64,000 nucleotides of DNA from Streptomyces lavendofoliae (lineage in GTDB: Bacteria; Actinomycetota; Actinomycetes; Streptomycetales; Streptomycetaceae), in contig NZ_BMTP01000015.1 in NCBI RefSeq assembly GCF_014649735.1, positions 1 through 64,000 on the forward strand, in the 5' to 3' direction. The translations under genes were made by a program, and so were the position numbers. Of the stretch, positions 52,980 to 61,123 are shown piece after piece. The notes under the pieces were generated by a model. That model did no database searches and was not told the DNA's origin. It saw only the letters and a list, made by a program, of their open reading frames with translations. Position 1 is the first letter of the stretch. The number at the start of each line of letters is the position of its first letter.

Positions 52980-53465
52980 ATGCAGCCTTCCGCAGCGGCC
53001 TCCGTCCCGGCCTCCGCCCCGCAGTACGACGAGCGTCTCACCGCTCCCCGCTCCTGGTGGCTGCTGGCCGCCCTGGTCGGGGTCGCCGGCGGGCTGATCA
53101 TGCTGCCGCTGGGCACGCTGCCCATGCTGGGCGGCGTGATCGTGTCCGGCGCGCTCGCGTGCGTGGGGGTCAGTTCGTACGGCTCCGCCCGCGTCAGGGT
53201 GGTGGCCGGTTCGCTGGTCGCCGGGGACGCCCGCGTCCCGGTGTCGGCGCTGGGCGAGCCCGAGGTGCTGGACGCCGAGGAGGCGCGCGCCTGGCGGACG
53301 TACAAGGCCGACACGCGCGCGTTCATGCTGATGCGCGGGTACGTCCCGCGGGCGGTGCGTGTCGAGGTGACGGACCCGGCCGATCCCACGCCGTACGTGT
53401 ACCTGTCGAGCCGCGACCCGGAGGCCCTGGCGGCCGCGCTGACCGGCGTACGGGCGCAGGCGTAG
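52980..53465 (+). CDS. DUF3093-like membrane protein
   Basis: A 161-residue protein from ATG 52980. There are two hydrophobic segments, SWWLLAALVGVAGGLIM and LPMLGGVIVSGALACVGV, followed by a strand-rich domain (RVRVVAGSLVAGDARVPVSA) ending VYLSSRDPEALAAALTG. This is typical of the DUF3093 family, function unknown. The start has no clear ribosome site, so a leaderless message is possible. It diverges from the thioesterase gene. Confidence 0.72.
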   Translation: MQPSAAASVPASAPQYDERLTAPRSWWLLAALVGVAGGLIMLPLGTLPMLGGVIVSGALACVGVSSYGSARVRVVAGSLVAGDARVPVSALGEPEVLDAEEARAWRTYKADTRAFMLMRGYVPRAVRVEVTDPADPTPYVYLSSRDPEALAAALTGVRAQA

Positions 53466-53508
53466 CCACCCGGCGTACGGGACGGGGCCGGAGGGCCGGC
53501 GGGGGCGG

Positions 53509-54447
53509 CTAGAAGCCGATCTCCTTGGGGTTCTCCGGCTGCTCCAGCGGGGGCAGCTGCGGCAGCGCGTCCCAGGGGACCTGCCGGCTCCGGAGATCCT
53601 TGCGGATGCGCTCGCCGAGCCTCTTGGTGTCGCGCCGGTTCATGACGGCGCCGACGGCCGCTCCGACCATGAACGGCATCAGGTTCGGCAGGTTGCGCAC
53701 CATGCGCTTCATGATCTGCTGGCGCAGCTCGCGCTTCATGCGACCGCTGAGAGCGGTGTGGACGGTGGTGGGCTTGGTGACGTCGATCCCACGCTCCTCC
53801 GTCCAGGAGGTGAGGTACGCGGTCGCACGCTCCTTGAGGCCGCCCGGGGGCCGCTGTCCGTAGACCTCGTGGAGTTCGGCGATGAGCTTCAGCTCGATCG
53901 CCGCGACGCCCGTGATCTCGGCGGCCATCTCGGCCGGCATCGCCGGCGGTACGGGGAGCATGGCGGCCGCTCCGATACCGGCGCCCACCGTGGAGGTGGC
54001 GTTGGCCGCGCCCGTGATCAGCTTGTCGGCGAGCTGCTCGGGCGTGAGGTCCGGGAACTGCCGGCGCAGGGTCGCCAGGTCCCGGACGGGAACGCGCGGG
54101 GCGTTCTCGATGAGCCGGTCGGCGAGGTGGGCGAGGCCCGCCCTGGCGCCCTCACGGCTCCTGTGCACGCCGCGCCTGACGGCGTCGAGGCGCCGGCCCC
54201 CGGCGGGCTTCACGGCCGGTGTACCGGCCGCTCCGTCCGGCCCGGCGGGCGCCCCTGCCCTTCCGGCTGCCTCGAGCGAGGCCGAGGGGCCCCGCTCGTC
54301 GTCACGCGCGCCGGGAGGGGGCAGGAGGGCGGAGTGCTCGGCGGGCGCGTCGTGAGCGCCTGGTGCCGGGTCTGTGCCGCCCTGGTACGCCTCCGGCTTC
54401 CTGGGGAGCCGGAAGCGTCGCTTCCGAGAAGGGGTGTCGCCTGCCAC
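53509..54447 (-). CDS. Conserved hypothetical protein, weakly EcsC-like
   Basis: A 312-residue protein. The first 90 residues are basic then disordered (Pro/Gly/Ala/Asp-rich). The rest is helical and amphipathic, with a glycine/alanine-rich membrane-associating stretch (STVGAGIGAAAMLPVPPAMP, AAEITGVAAIELKLIAELHE) and MPFMVGAAVGAVMNRRD. The pattern recalls EcsC-type proteins, but not enough to name it. It is next to the DUF4193 gene (12 bp downstream of it, same strand) and probably co-transcribed. Confidence 0.6.
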   Translation of the reverse strand: MAGDTPSRKRRFRLPRKPEAYQGGTDPAPGAHDAPAEHSALLPPPGARDDERGPSASLEAAGRAGAPAGPDGAAGTPAVKPAGGRRLDAVRRGVHRSREGARAGLAHLADRLIENAPRVPVRDLATLRRQFPDLTPEQLADKLITGAANATSTVGAGIGAAAMLPVPPAMPAEMAAEITGVAAIELKLIAELHEVYGQRPPGGLKERATAYLTSWTEERGIDVTKPTTVHTALSGRMKRELRQQIMKRMVRNLPNLMPFMVGAAVGAVMNRRDTKRLGERIRKDLRSRQVPWDALPQLPPLEQPENPKEIGF

Positions 54448-54459
54448 GGCCGACGGACC

Positions 54460-54756
54460 TCAGTCGCAGTCGCGGCAGATCGGCTGGCCGTTCTTCTCGC
54501 GGGCCAGCTGGCTGCGGTGGTGGACCAGGAAGCAGCTCATGCAGGTGAACTCGTCGGCCTGCTTGGGCAGCACCCGGACGGCCAGTTCCTCGTTCGAAAG
54601 GTCCGCACCGGGCAGTTCCAGGCCCTCGGCGGCCTCGAACTCGTCCACGTCGACGGTCGACGTCGACTTGTCGTTCCGCCGTGCCTTCAGCTCTTCAAGA
54701 CTGTCCGAGTCGACGTCGTCGTCGGTCTTGCGTGGGGTGTCGTAATCCGTTGCCAT
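54460..54756 (-). CDS. DUF4193 zinc-ribbon-like small protein
   Basis: A 98-residue acidic protein from ATG 54756 with GGGGGAGAG upstream. It ends in a putative metal site of two CxxC pairs (FTCMSCFLVHHRSQL, PICRDCD). DUF4193 is widespread in actinobacteria; related proteins are RNA-polymerase-associated or regulatory candidates, but no function is established. Confidence 0.8.
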   Translation of the reverse strand: MATDYDTPRKTDDDVDSDSLEELKARRNDKSTSTVDVDEFEAAEGLELPGADLSNEELAVRVLPKQADEFTCMSCFLVHHRSQLAREKNGQPICRDCD

Positions 54757-55150
54757 GTCGCTCTCCCCCTCTGGGTGGTTGCGGTGTCTCCAGCGCACGT
54801 AACGCGTGAGAGGCCGGACTTGTGCCCGACCTGAGGCGGAGATTTTGCCTCACATCAAGGTCTGTTACTCAATCGACACCCAACCGGGCCCCTCGAAGGG
54901 GATCGGGTTTGGATGGCGAACGGGACCGTACACGGTCCGGAAGTCGCGCCCGACGGGCGCCACCCCGTGTACTTCCCGTGATCCCACCCCCCGGAAACCC
55001 GGACTTTTCCTGGTTTTCCGGGGGAATTCTTGATCACGGAGAGTGGATGACCGGAAACGGTTCCTTGTGATCGATCACACACGGAACTCCCGTGAAGCGG
55101 TCACGGAAATTCCGCGTGAAGCGAACACCGGGGACGGCTCGTCCGGCGTG
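54757..55150. other. Intergenic region between cutS and the DUF4193 gene
   Basis: 394 bp. It contains the cutS terminator (54,987-55,024) and the DUF4193 promoter. On the minus strand a TTGAGT about 19 bases before CAAAAT could be its -35/-10. Short open frames here lack ribosome sites and are not called. Confidence 0.4.
54987..55024 (-). terminator. Hairpin terminator after cutS
   Basis: CCCCCCGGAAA at 54987-54997 pairs with TTTTCCGGGGG at 55014-55024, at least ten base pairs, about 130 bp past the cutS stop. Confidence 0.6.
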
Positions 55151-56386
55151 TCACACCGGAAGCGTGACGCGCATGACGAGGCCGCCGCCCTCGCGGGGCT
55201 CCGCGATGATACGGCCCCCGTGGGCCCGCGCCACCGACCGGGCGATCGACAGGCCCAGTCCGACGCCCTTGTCGCTGCCGGTGCGCTCCTGCCGGAGCCG
55301 CCGGAACGGTTCGAAGAGGTTGTCGATCTCGTACGCCGGGACCACCGGCCCCGTGTTCGACACCACCAGCACCGCCTGGCCGGGCTGCGTGCCGGTGGTC
55401 ACTTCCACCCAGCCCCCGTCGGCGTTGTACCGGACGGCGTTCTGCACCAGGTTCAGGGCGATCCGCTCCAGCAGGACGCCATTGCCCTGCACGGTGGCGG
55501 GGGCGCGCTCCCCACGGATCTCCACGCCCTTGGCCTCGGCCTCCGCCCGGGTCTGGTCGATGGCGCGCGAGGCGACCTCGGCCAGGTCCACCGGCTTGCG
55601 CTCCACGACCTCGTTGTCGCTCCGGGCGAGCAGCAGCAGGCCCTCCACGAGCTGCTCGCTGCGCTCGTTGGTGGCCAGCAGCGTCTTGCCCAGCTGGTGC
55701 AGCTCGGCCGGTGCGCCCGGGTCGGACAGGTGCACCTCCAGCAGGGTGCGGTTGATCGCCAGCGGCGTCCGCAGTTCGTGGGAGGCGTTGGCGACGAACC
55801 GCTGCTGTGCGGTGAACGCCCGCTCCAGCCGGTCCAGCATGTCGTCGAAGGTGTCGGCGAGCTCCTTCAGCTCGTCGTCCGGGCCGTCCAGCTCGATCCG
55901 GCGGGAGAGGTCGGTACCGGCCACGTTGCGGGCGGTACGGGTGATGCGGCCCAGCGGCGAGAGCACCCGGCCCGCCATCGCGTAACCGAAGGCGAAGGCG
56001 ATGACGCTGAGGCCCAGGAGGGCGAAGAGCGAGCGGCGCAGCAGGTCGTCCAGGGCGTGCTGGCGCTGCTGGTTGACGCACGAGTTCATCGCCCGGTTGA
56101 ACTGGTCGGGGCCGGCCTCGACCGGGAAGTTGCAGACGTTGCTCGTCACCTGACCGTTGACGATCTTGAACGGGAGTTCGCTGCCGATGTGGAGGGCCTG
56201 GGCGGCCAGCAGGTAGATGATCGACAGCAGCAGGATGCCGGCGATCAGGAACATCCCGCCGTACAGCAGCGTGAGCCGTATGCGGATCGTCGGGCGCAGC
56301 CAGGGGCGGACCGGCTCCCTGGGGTCCCAGGTCGGTTTGGGGGGCGCCTGTGGTGGCGCCGGGGTCGGCGTCGGGGTCGCGGCCAC
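55151..56386 (-). CDS. cutS: CutS sensor histidine kinase
   Basis: A 411-residue kinase. There is a Pro/Thr-rich cytoplasmic N-terminus, transmembrane segments at about 36-62 and 119-139, and a short extracytoplasmic loop with two cysteines (Cys85 in NVCNFPV, Cys103 in MNSCVNQ) that could form a disulfide. HAMP follows, then His203 in ANASHELRTPLAI and an ATPase domain (NLVQNAVRYNADGG, GVGLGLSIARSVARAHGG). Context and sequence fit the Streptomyces CutRS system, linked to secretion stress and repression of antibiotic production. The redox-sensing idea rests on the two cysteines. Confidence 0.82.
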   Translation of the reverse strand: MAATPTPTPAPPQAPPKPTWDPREPVRPWLRPTIRIRLTLLYGGMFLIAGILLLSIIYLLAAQALHIGSELPFKIVNGQVTSNVCNFPVEAGPDQFNRAMNSCVNQQRQHALDDLLRRSLFALLGLSVIAFAFGYAMAGRVLSPLGRITRTARNVAGTDLSRRIELDGPDDELKELADTFDDMLDRLERAFTAQQRFVANASHELRTPLAINRTLLEVHLSDPGAPAELHQLGKTLLATNERSEQLVEGLLLLARSDNEVVERKPVDLAEVASRAIDQTRAEAEAKGVEIRGERAPATVQGNGVLLERIALNLVQNAVRYNADGGWVEVTTGTQPGQAVLVVSNTGPVVPAYEIDNLFEPFRRLRQERTGSDKGVGLGLSIARSVARAHGGRIIAEPREGGGLVMRVTLPV

Positions 56387-56390
56387 GGGA

Positions 56391-57044
56391 TCAGATCCGG
56401 TACCCGGAACCCGGCACGGTGACGATCACCGGCGGTTCACCGAGCTTGCGGCGCAGGGTCATCACGGTGACCCGCACGACATTGGTGAAGGGGTCGGTGT
56501 TCTCGTCCCAGGCCTTCTCCAGCAGCTGCTCGGCGGAGACCACGGCTCCCTCGCTGCGCATGAGGACCTCGAGGACCGCGAACTCCTTCGGCGCCAGCTG
56601 GATCTCCCGGCCGTCCCGGAAGACCTCGCGCCGGTTCGGGTCGAGCTTGATCCCGGCCCGCTCCAGGACGGGCGGCAGCGGCACCGTCGTACGCCGCCCC
56701 AGCGCCCGGACCCGGGCCGTCAGCTCGCTGAACGCGAACGGCTTGGGGAGGTAGTCGTCGGCGCCGATCTCCAGGCCCTCCACCCGGTCGCTGACGTCAC
56801 CGGACGCGGTGAGCATCAGGACGCGGGTGGGCATGCCGAGGTCGACGATCTTGCGGCATACGTCGTCGCCGTGGACGAGCGGCAGATCGCGGTCGAGGAC
56901 GACCACGTCGTAGTCGTTGACCCCGATGCGCTCCAGGGCTGCCGCCCCGTCGTACACGACGTCGACGGCCATGGCCTCCCGGCGCAGACCGGTGGCGACG
57001 GCATCGGCGAGCAGTTGCTCGTCCTCGACGACGAGTACGCGCAC
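56391..57044 (-). CDS. cutR: CutR response regulator
   Basis: A 217-residue OmpR-family regulator from GTG 57044 (AAGGA about eight bases upstream), the length of the known CutR. Receiver: VVEDE, phospho-Asp51 in VVVLDRDLPLVHG, Lys in YLPKPFA. The C-terminal winged helix ends VIVTVPGSGYRI. It is transcribed with cutS four bases downstream. Confidence 0.85.
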   Translation of the reverse strand: MRVLVVEDEQLLADAVATGLRREAMAVDVVYDGAAALERIGVNDYDVVVLDRDLPLVHGDDVCRKIVDLGMPTRVLMLTASGDVSDRVEGLEIGADDYLPKPFAFSELTARVRALGRRTTVPLPPVLERAGIKLDPNRREVFRDGREIQLAPKEFAVLEVLMRSEGAVVSAEQLLEKAWDENTDPFTNVVRVTVMTLRRKLGEPPVIVTVPGSGYRI

Positions 57045-57371
57045 AGGTGGTTCCTTCCTCCGAGCCCGGTCCCGGGCAGTACCTCGCACTGACTGTGCGT
57101 GTCCATCCTGCCCCGTACGCGCGTAAACCGGCGGTAAGGCGACCTGTGACGGGAGGGAGACGCTGTGCGGCGGTACGGGAATCAACGGAATTCGCGCAGC
57201 AGTTGAGGTTTCCGTGAGGAAGCCCTTGGGGAGGACGACTGCACACCCGAGATCACGCCCCGTATGTGGCGCGCCACAAAAATCGCTCTGTCCCCCAGAG
57301 GTGCTGTGCGTGATCGAACGACAACCCTCGGCACACCCCCGTGCCACCGACCCATGACGAGGGGGCGCACG
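57045..57371. promoter_or_regulatory. cutR promoter region with an 11-bp direct repeat
   Basis: 327 bp between divergent genes. GTAA occurs at 57123-57126 and 57134-57137 (GTAAACCGGCGGTAAGG), 11 bases apart, the spacing used by OmpR-type regulators. This makes it a candidate CutR self-regulation site about 80 bp upstream of cutR. Nothing else is recognised. Confidence 0.4.
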
Positions 57372-57545
57372 ATGGACGCTTTCACCGCAGGACTGCTGCA
57401 GCGCATAAGGACCACGGAGACCGACCTCACTCGGGCTCGCGAGACGGGAGACGACTTCCTGGCCGATGTCGAGCAGGCTGAGCTCGACGACCTGCGCCGC
57501 CTCGCGGCGGAGCACGGCGTGGAGGTCAGCACCGCAATGGCCTGA
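57372..57545 (+). CDS. Small conserved hypothetical protein (57 residues)
   Basis: The start ATG 57372 has GAGGGGG eight bases upstream. The protein is a single amphipathic helical hairpin (DAFTAGLLQRIRTTETDLTR, FLADVEQAELDDLRRLAAEH). Codon use is typical of Streptomyces. It is close to cutR on the opposite strand. Function unknown. Confidence 0.65.
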   Translation: MDAFTAGLLQRIRTTETDLTRARETGDDFLADVEQAELDDLRRLAAEHGVEVSTAMA

Positions 57546-57557
57546 TCCCGGGCACGG

Positions 57558-57604
57558 CCGAGGCCCCGGCGGACCCGCGAGCACCTGCGGGCCGGCCGGG
57601 GCCT
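57558..57604 (+). terminator. Terminator after the small protein gene
   Basis: AGGCCCCGGC at about 57559 pairs with GCCGGGGCCT ending at about 57604, starting some 15 bp past the stop of the small gene. The loop itself is GC-rich and can fold further. Confidence 0.65.
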
Positions 57605-57635
57605 TTCGCATGCCGCTCCGGGCGCGTGACCGGAC

Positions 57636-57710
57636 ACGGGGCCCGGCCGACGGGGCCCGGCCGACGGGGCCCGGCGGACGCGGGACGGGCGGACGCGGGA
57701 CGGGCCCGCG
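57636..57710. repeat. Short tandem repeats, 14-15 bp units
   Basis: ACGGGGCCCGGCCG is repeated three times (57636, 57650, 57664, the last with one change). It is followed by two copies of an ACGCGGGACGGGC unit. A non-coding minisatellite between convergent genes. Confidence 0.7.
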
Positions 57711-57760
57711 TGGCCGCGGAAGGGGCCCGTGGCGGGCCGGAGCGGTGGTGGAGGCCCCCG

Positions 57761-58570
57761 CTAGTCGTGCCAGGCGCCGAAGTCCTCCAGGAGGGCCTGG
57801 AGCGGTTCGAAGACTCCCGGCGGCGCCGCCACCGCCAGTTCGCCCGTCGGCGGCGTCCCCGGCCGGCCGCCGGTCAGAGCGCCGGCCTCGCGGGCGATCA
57901 GGGCCCCGGCCGCCAGGTCCCAGGGGCTGAGCCCCCGCTCGTAGTACCCGTCCAGGCGGCCGGCCGCGACGTCGCACAGGTCGGTCGCGGCCGAGCCGCC
58001 GCGCCGGATGTCGCGGAGCCGGGGGATCAGGCGCTGCGCCACGTCGGCCTGGTGGGCACGGACCTCGGCCACGTAGTTGAAGCCGGTCGAGACCAGGGCC
58101 TGGTCCAGCGGCGGGGCGGGCCGGCAGCGGATGGGCCGGTCACCGAGGAACGCGCCGCCCCCGAGGACCGCGCGGAACGTCTCGCCGCGCATCGGCACCT
58201 CGACGACCCCGACGAGGGTCTCGCCGTCCCGCTCGGCGGCGATGGACACCGCCCAGGTCGGCAGGCCGTACAGGTAGTTGACCGTGCCGTCGAGCGGGTC
58301 GACGACCCAGCGGACACCGCTCACGCCCTCCGCGGCGGCTCCCTCCTCGCCGAGGAGCCCGTCGTCGGGGCGGTGTTCCGCGAGGAAGTCGGTGATCAGC
58401 TTCTCGGCGGCGATGTCCATCTCGGTGACGACGTCGATCGGGCTCGACTTGGTCGCCGCGACTCCGAGGTCGGCCGGGCGGCCGTCGCGCAGCAGGGCAC
58501 CGGCACGGCGGCCTGCCTCCAGGGCCAGGTCGAGGAGCTCGCTCAGGAGCGGGTCACGCGGGTCGGTCAC
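57761..58570 (-). CDS. Inositol monophosphatase family protein
   Basis: A 269-residue protein from GTG 58570 with AGGAGA upstream. Metal and substrate motifs of the family: EEGAAAEGVSGVRWVVDPLD followed by GTVNYLYGLP (DPxDGT), and later YYERGLSPWDLAAGALIARE (WDxAAG). Likely a Mg2+-dependent phosphatase for inositol-1-phosphate or a related sugar phosphate. It follows the ferrochelatase gene by nine bases, so they share an operon. Confidence 0.85.
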   Translation of the reverse strand: MTDPRDPLLSELLDLALEAGRRAGALLRDGRPADLGVAATKSSPIDVVTEMDIAAEKLITDFLAEHRPDDGLLGEEGAAAEGVSGVRWVVDPLDGTVNYLYGLPTWAVSIAAERDGETLVGVVEVPMRGETFRAVLGGGAFLGDRPIRCRPAPPLDQALVSTGFNYVAEVRAHQADVAQRLIPRLRDIRRGGSAATDLCDVAAGRLDGYYERGLSPWDLAAGALIAREAGALTGGRPGTPPTGELAVAAPPGVFEPLQALLEDFGAWHD

Positions 58571-58579
58571 GGCGTCTCC

Positions 58580-59731
58580 TCAGGCGTACGGGCTGTCGGC
58601 ACCGGCGGCCGCCGGCCGCGCGGTACGGGCCGGGCAGCATCCGGCGGGGCACAGGTCGTGCGACGCGCCGAGGGCGCCCAGCGCGCAGCGCTCCACCGCC
58701 GCGCCGCGCTCGGCCGCCGCGCGCTCCAGGACCAGGTCGCGGACGGCCGCCGCGAAGCGCGGGTCGTCGCCCACGGTCGCCGAGCGGCGCACCGGGAGGC
58801 CCAGCTCGGCGGCCTTGGCGGTGGCCTCGGTGTCCAGGTCGTACAGGACCTCCATGTGGTCCGAGACGAACCCGATCGGGACCATGACGACCGCCGGCGC
58901 CCCGGCGGCGTGCACGGCCTCCAGGTGGTCGCAGATGTCCGGTTCCAGCCAGGGGATGTGCGGGGCGCCGCTGCGGGACTGGTAGACGAGCTCCCAGGGG
59001 TGCTCGACGCCCGTCTCGTCCCGGACGGCGTCGGCGACGAGCCGGGCGACGTCCAGGTGCTGCCTCACGTACGCGCCGCCCTCGCCGTGCTCCCCCGCCG
59101 GTCCGGAGGCGTCGGCGGCCGACGTCGGAATGGAGTGCGTGGTGAAGGCCAGGTGGGCGCCCGCGCGGACGGACTCGTCGAGCTTGGCCAGGGACGTCAG
59201 GACGCCCTCGACCATGGGCCGGACGAAGCCGGGGTGGTTGAAGTAGTGCCTCAGCTTGTCGACCCGGGGCAGCGGCCGGCCCTCCGCCTCCAGCGTGGCG
59301 AGCGCGTCCGCCAGGTTCTCGCGGTACTGACGGCAGCCGGAGTACGAGGCGTAGGCGCTGGTGGCGAGCACCGCGATCCGGCGGTGGCCGTCGGCGACCA
59401 TCTCGCGCAGCGTGTCGGTGAGGTACGGCGCCCAGTTCCGGTTGCCCCAGTACACGGGCAGGTCGAGGCCGGCGTCCGCGAAGTCCTTGCGCAGCGCGGC
59501 GAGCAGCGCGCGGTTCTGGTCGTTGATCGGGCTGACGCCGCCGAAGAGGAAGTAGTGCTGCCCCACTTCCTTGAGGCGCTCCTTGGGGATGCCCCTGCCC
59601 CTGGTCACGTTCTCCAGGAACGGGACCACGTCGTCGGGGCCCTCGGGACCGCCGAAGGAGAGCAGCAGCAGGGCGTCGTACGGGGTGGGATCGCGCTGAT
59701 CGGACACGGGGTCGGCCATGGCATCGGACAT
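58580..59731 (-). CDS. hemH: Ferrochelatase (coproporphyrin-type, actinobacterial)
   Basis: A 383-residue protein. Family segments: LLLSFGGPEGPDDVVPFLEN, HYFLFGGVSPIN, VYWGNRNWAPYLTDT, ATSAYASYSGCRQY, HLAFTTHSIP with the catalytic His, and PIGFVSDHMEVLYDLD. The C-terminal RCALGALGASHDLCPAGCCP supplies cysteines for the [2Fe-2S] cluster typical of actinobacteria. In Gram-positives this enzyme (also called cpfC) inserts iron into coproporphyrin III. Confidence 0.9.
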   Translation of the reverse strand: MSDAMADPVSDQRDPTPYDALLLLSFGGPEGPDDVVPFLENVTRGRGIPKERLKEVGQHYFLFGGVSPINDQNRALLAALRKDFADAGLDLPVYWGNRNWAPYLTDTLREMVADGHRRIAVLATSAYASYSGCRQYRENLADALATLEAEGRPLPRVDKLRHYFNHPGFVRPMVEGVLTSLAKLDESVRAGAHLAFTTHSIPTSAADASGPAGEHGEGGAYVRQHLDVARLVADAVRDETGVEHPWELVYQSRSGAPHIPWLEPDICDHLEAVHAAGAPAVVMVPIGFVSDHMEVLYDLDTEATAKAAELGLPVRRSATVGDDPRFAAAVRDLVLERAAAERGAAVERCALGALGASHDLCPAGCCPARTARPAAAGADSPYA

Positions 59732-59866
59732 GGGATCGATCCTGCCACCCGGGTCGGACAGCCGGGAAACCGCCGTGCGCCGTCACCCTTTCGGACGTAA
59801 CCTGTGCAGACTGCCCATACGCCTTACGCCACGCGCGCCCTACGCCATCCCGGCCGGAGTACCACC

Positions 59867-61123
59867 TTGCCCAGTCCCTACCGCGCGATCTTCTCCGCTC
59901 CCGGCACCGTGGGGTTCTCCACCGCCGGCTTCCTCGGCCGCATGCCGCTGGCCATGATGGGCATCGGCATCGTCACGATGATCTCGCAGGTCACCGGCCG
60001 CTACGGCTTGGCCGGCGCGCTCTCCGCGACGCTCGCCGTCTCCGCCGCCGTGCTCGGCCCGCAGGTCTCCCGGATGGTCGACCGGTACGGGCAGCGGCGG
60101 GTGCTGCGCCCGGCCACCCTGGTCACCGTCGTGGCCGTGGCGGGGCTGCTGGTCTGTGCCCAGCAGGAGCTGCCGGAGTGGACGCTGTTCGTCTTCTCGG
60201 CGGCCGCCGGCTCGGTGCCGAGCATCGGCGCCATGACCAGGGCCCGGTGGGCGACGATCTACCGCGGCTCGCCGCGTGAGCTGCACACCGCGTACTCCTT
60301 CGAGTCGATCATCGACGAGGTGTGCTTCATCTTCGGGCCGATCATCTCCATCGGGCTGTCGACCGTGTGGTTCCCGGAGGCGGGCCCGCTGCTGGCGGCC
60401 GTCTTCCTGGCGGTCGGCGTGTGGTGGCTGACCGCTCAGCGCGCGACCGAGCCGAAGCCCCACCCGGTCGAGCAGCACTCCGGCGGTTCGGCGCTGCGGT
60501 CCCCGGGCCTCCAGGTGCTGGTGGCCGCGTTCGTCGCCACCGGCACGATCTTCGGCGCGGTGGACGTGGTGACGGTGGCGTTCGCCGAGGAGGAGGGCCA
60601 CAAGGCGGCGGCCAGCCTGGTGCTGGCGGTGTACGCGCTGGGCTCCTGCGCGGCCGGTGCCGTCTTCGGGCTGCTGCACCTCAAGGGTGAGCCGTCGCGC
60701 CGTTGGGTCGTGGGCGTGTGTGCGATGGCCGTGAGTATGATCCCCCTCCAACTGGCCGGGAGCCTGCCGTTCCTGGCCGTGGCGCTCTTTGTCGCGGGCC
60801 TTGCCATCGCGCCGACGATGGTGACGACCATGGCCCTCGTCGAGACCCACGTACCGCGCACCAAACTGACCGAGGGCATGTCCTGGACGGGTACCGGGCT
60901 CGCGGTCGGCGTGGCGCTCGGCTCCTCGGCCGCCGGCTGGGTGGTCGACGCCCACGGGGCGGCCGCGGGGTACGCGGTGCCCGGCATCGCGGGAGTGCTC
61001 GCGGCCCTGGTGGCGTTCCTGGGGTACCGCCGGCTGCGCAGGCCGGTGCCGACGCGGGAGGGGCAGCGTGAGCGGGACTCTCAGGGCTCTGCGGAGCCGA
61101 AGCGAGAAGGACACGTGGCGTAA
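59867..61123 (+). CDS. MFS transporter
   Basis: A 418-residue protein when started at TTG 59867 (GGAG seven bases upstream, protein beginning LPSPYRAIFSAPG). There are about twelve hydrophobic segments, with RMPLAMMGIGIVTMISQVTG first and VSRMVDRYGQRRVLRPATL as the cytoplasmic loop. Substrate unknown. The next gene starts 56 bp inside its end, so they are co-expressed. Divergent from hemH. Confidence 0.78.
   Translation: MPSPYRAIFSAPGTVGFSTAGFLGRMPLAMMGIGIVTMISQVTGRYGLAGALSATLAVSAAVLGPQVSRMVDRYGQRRVLRPATLVTVVAVAGLLVCAQQELPEWTLFVFSAAAGSVPSIGAMTRARWATIYRGSPRELHTAYSFESIIDEVCFIFGPIISIGLSTVWFPEAGPLLAAVFLAVGVWWLTAQRATEPKPHPVEQHSGGSALRSPGLQVLVAAFVATGTIFGAVDVVTVAFAEEEGHKAAASLVLAVYALGSCAAGAVFGLLHLKGEPSRRWVVGVCAMAVSMIPLQLAGSLPFLAVALFVAGLAIAPTMVTTMALVETHVPRTKLTEGMSWTGTGLAVGVALGSSAAGWVVDAHGAAAGYAVPGIAGVLAALVAFLGYRRLRRPVPTREGQRERDSQGSAEPKREGHVA

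Noticed and set aside
54855..55082. 75-residue minus-strand frame between cutS and DUF4193
   Set aside because: Crosses the cutS terminator hairpin and has no ribosome site.
56391..57977. Extending cutR upstream to a 528-residue protein
   Set aside because: The extra 310 residues are Arg/Pro/Gly-rich noise across a divergent promoter. The GTG at 57044 has a ribosome site and gives the family length.
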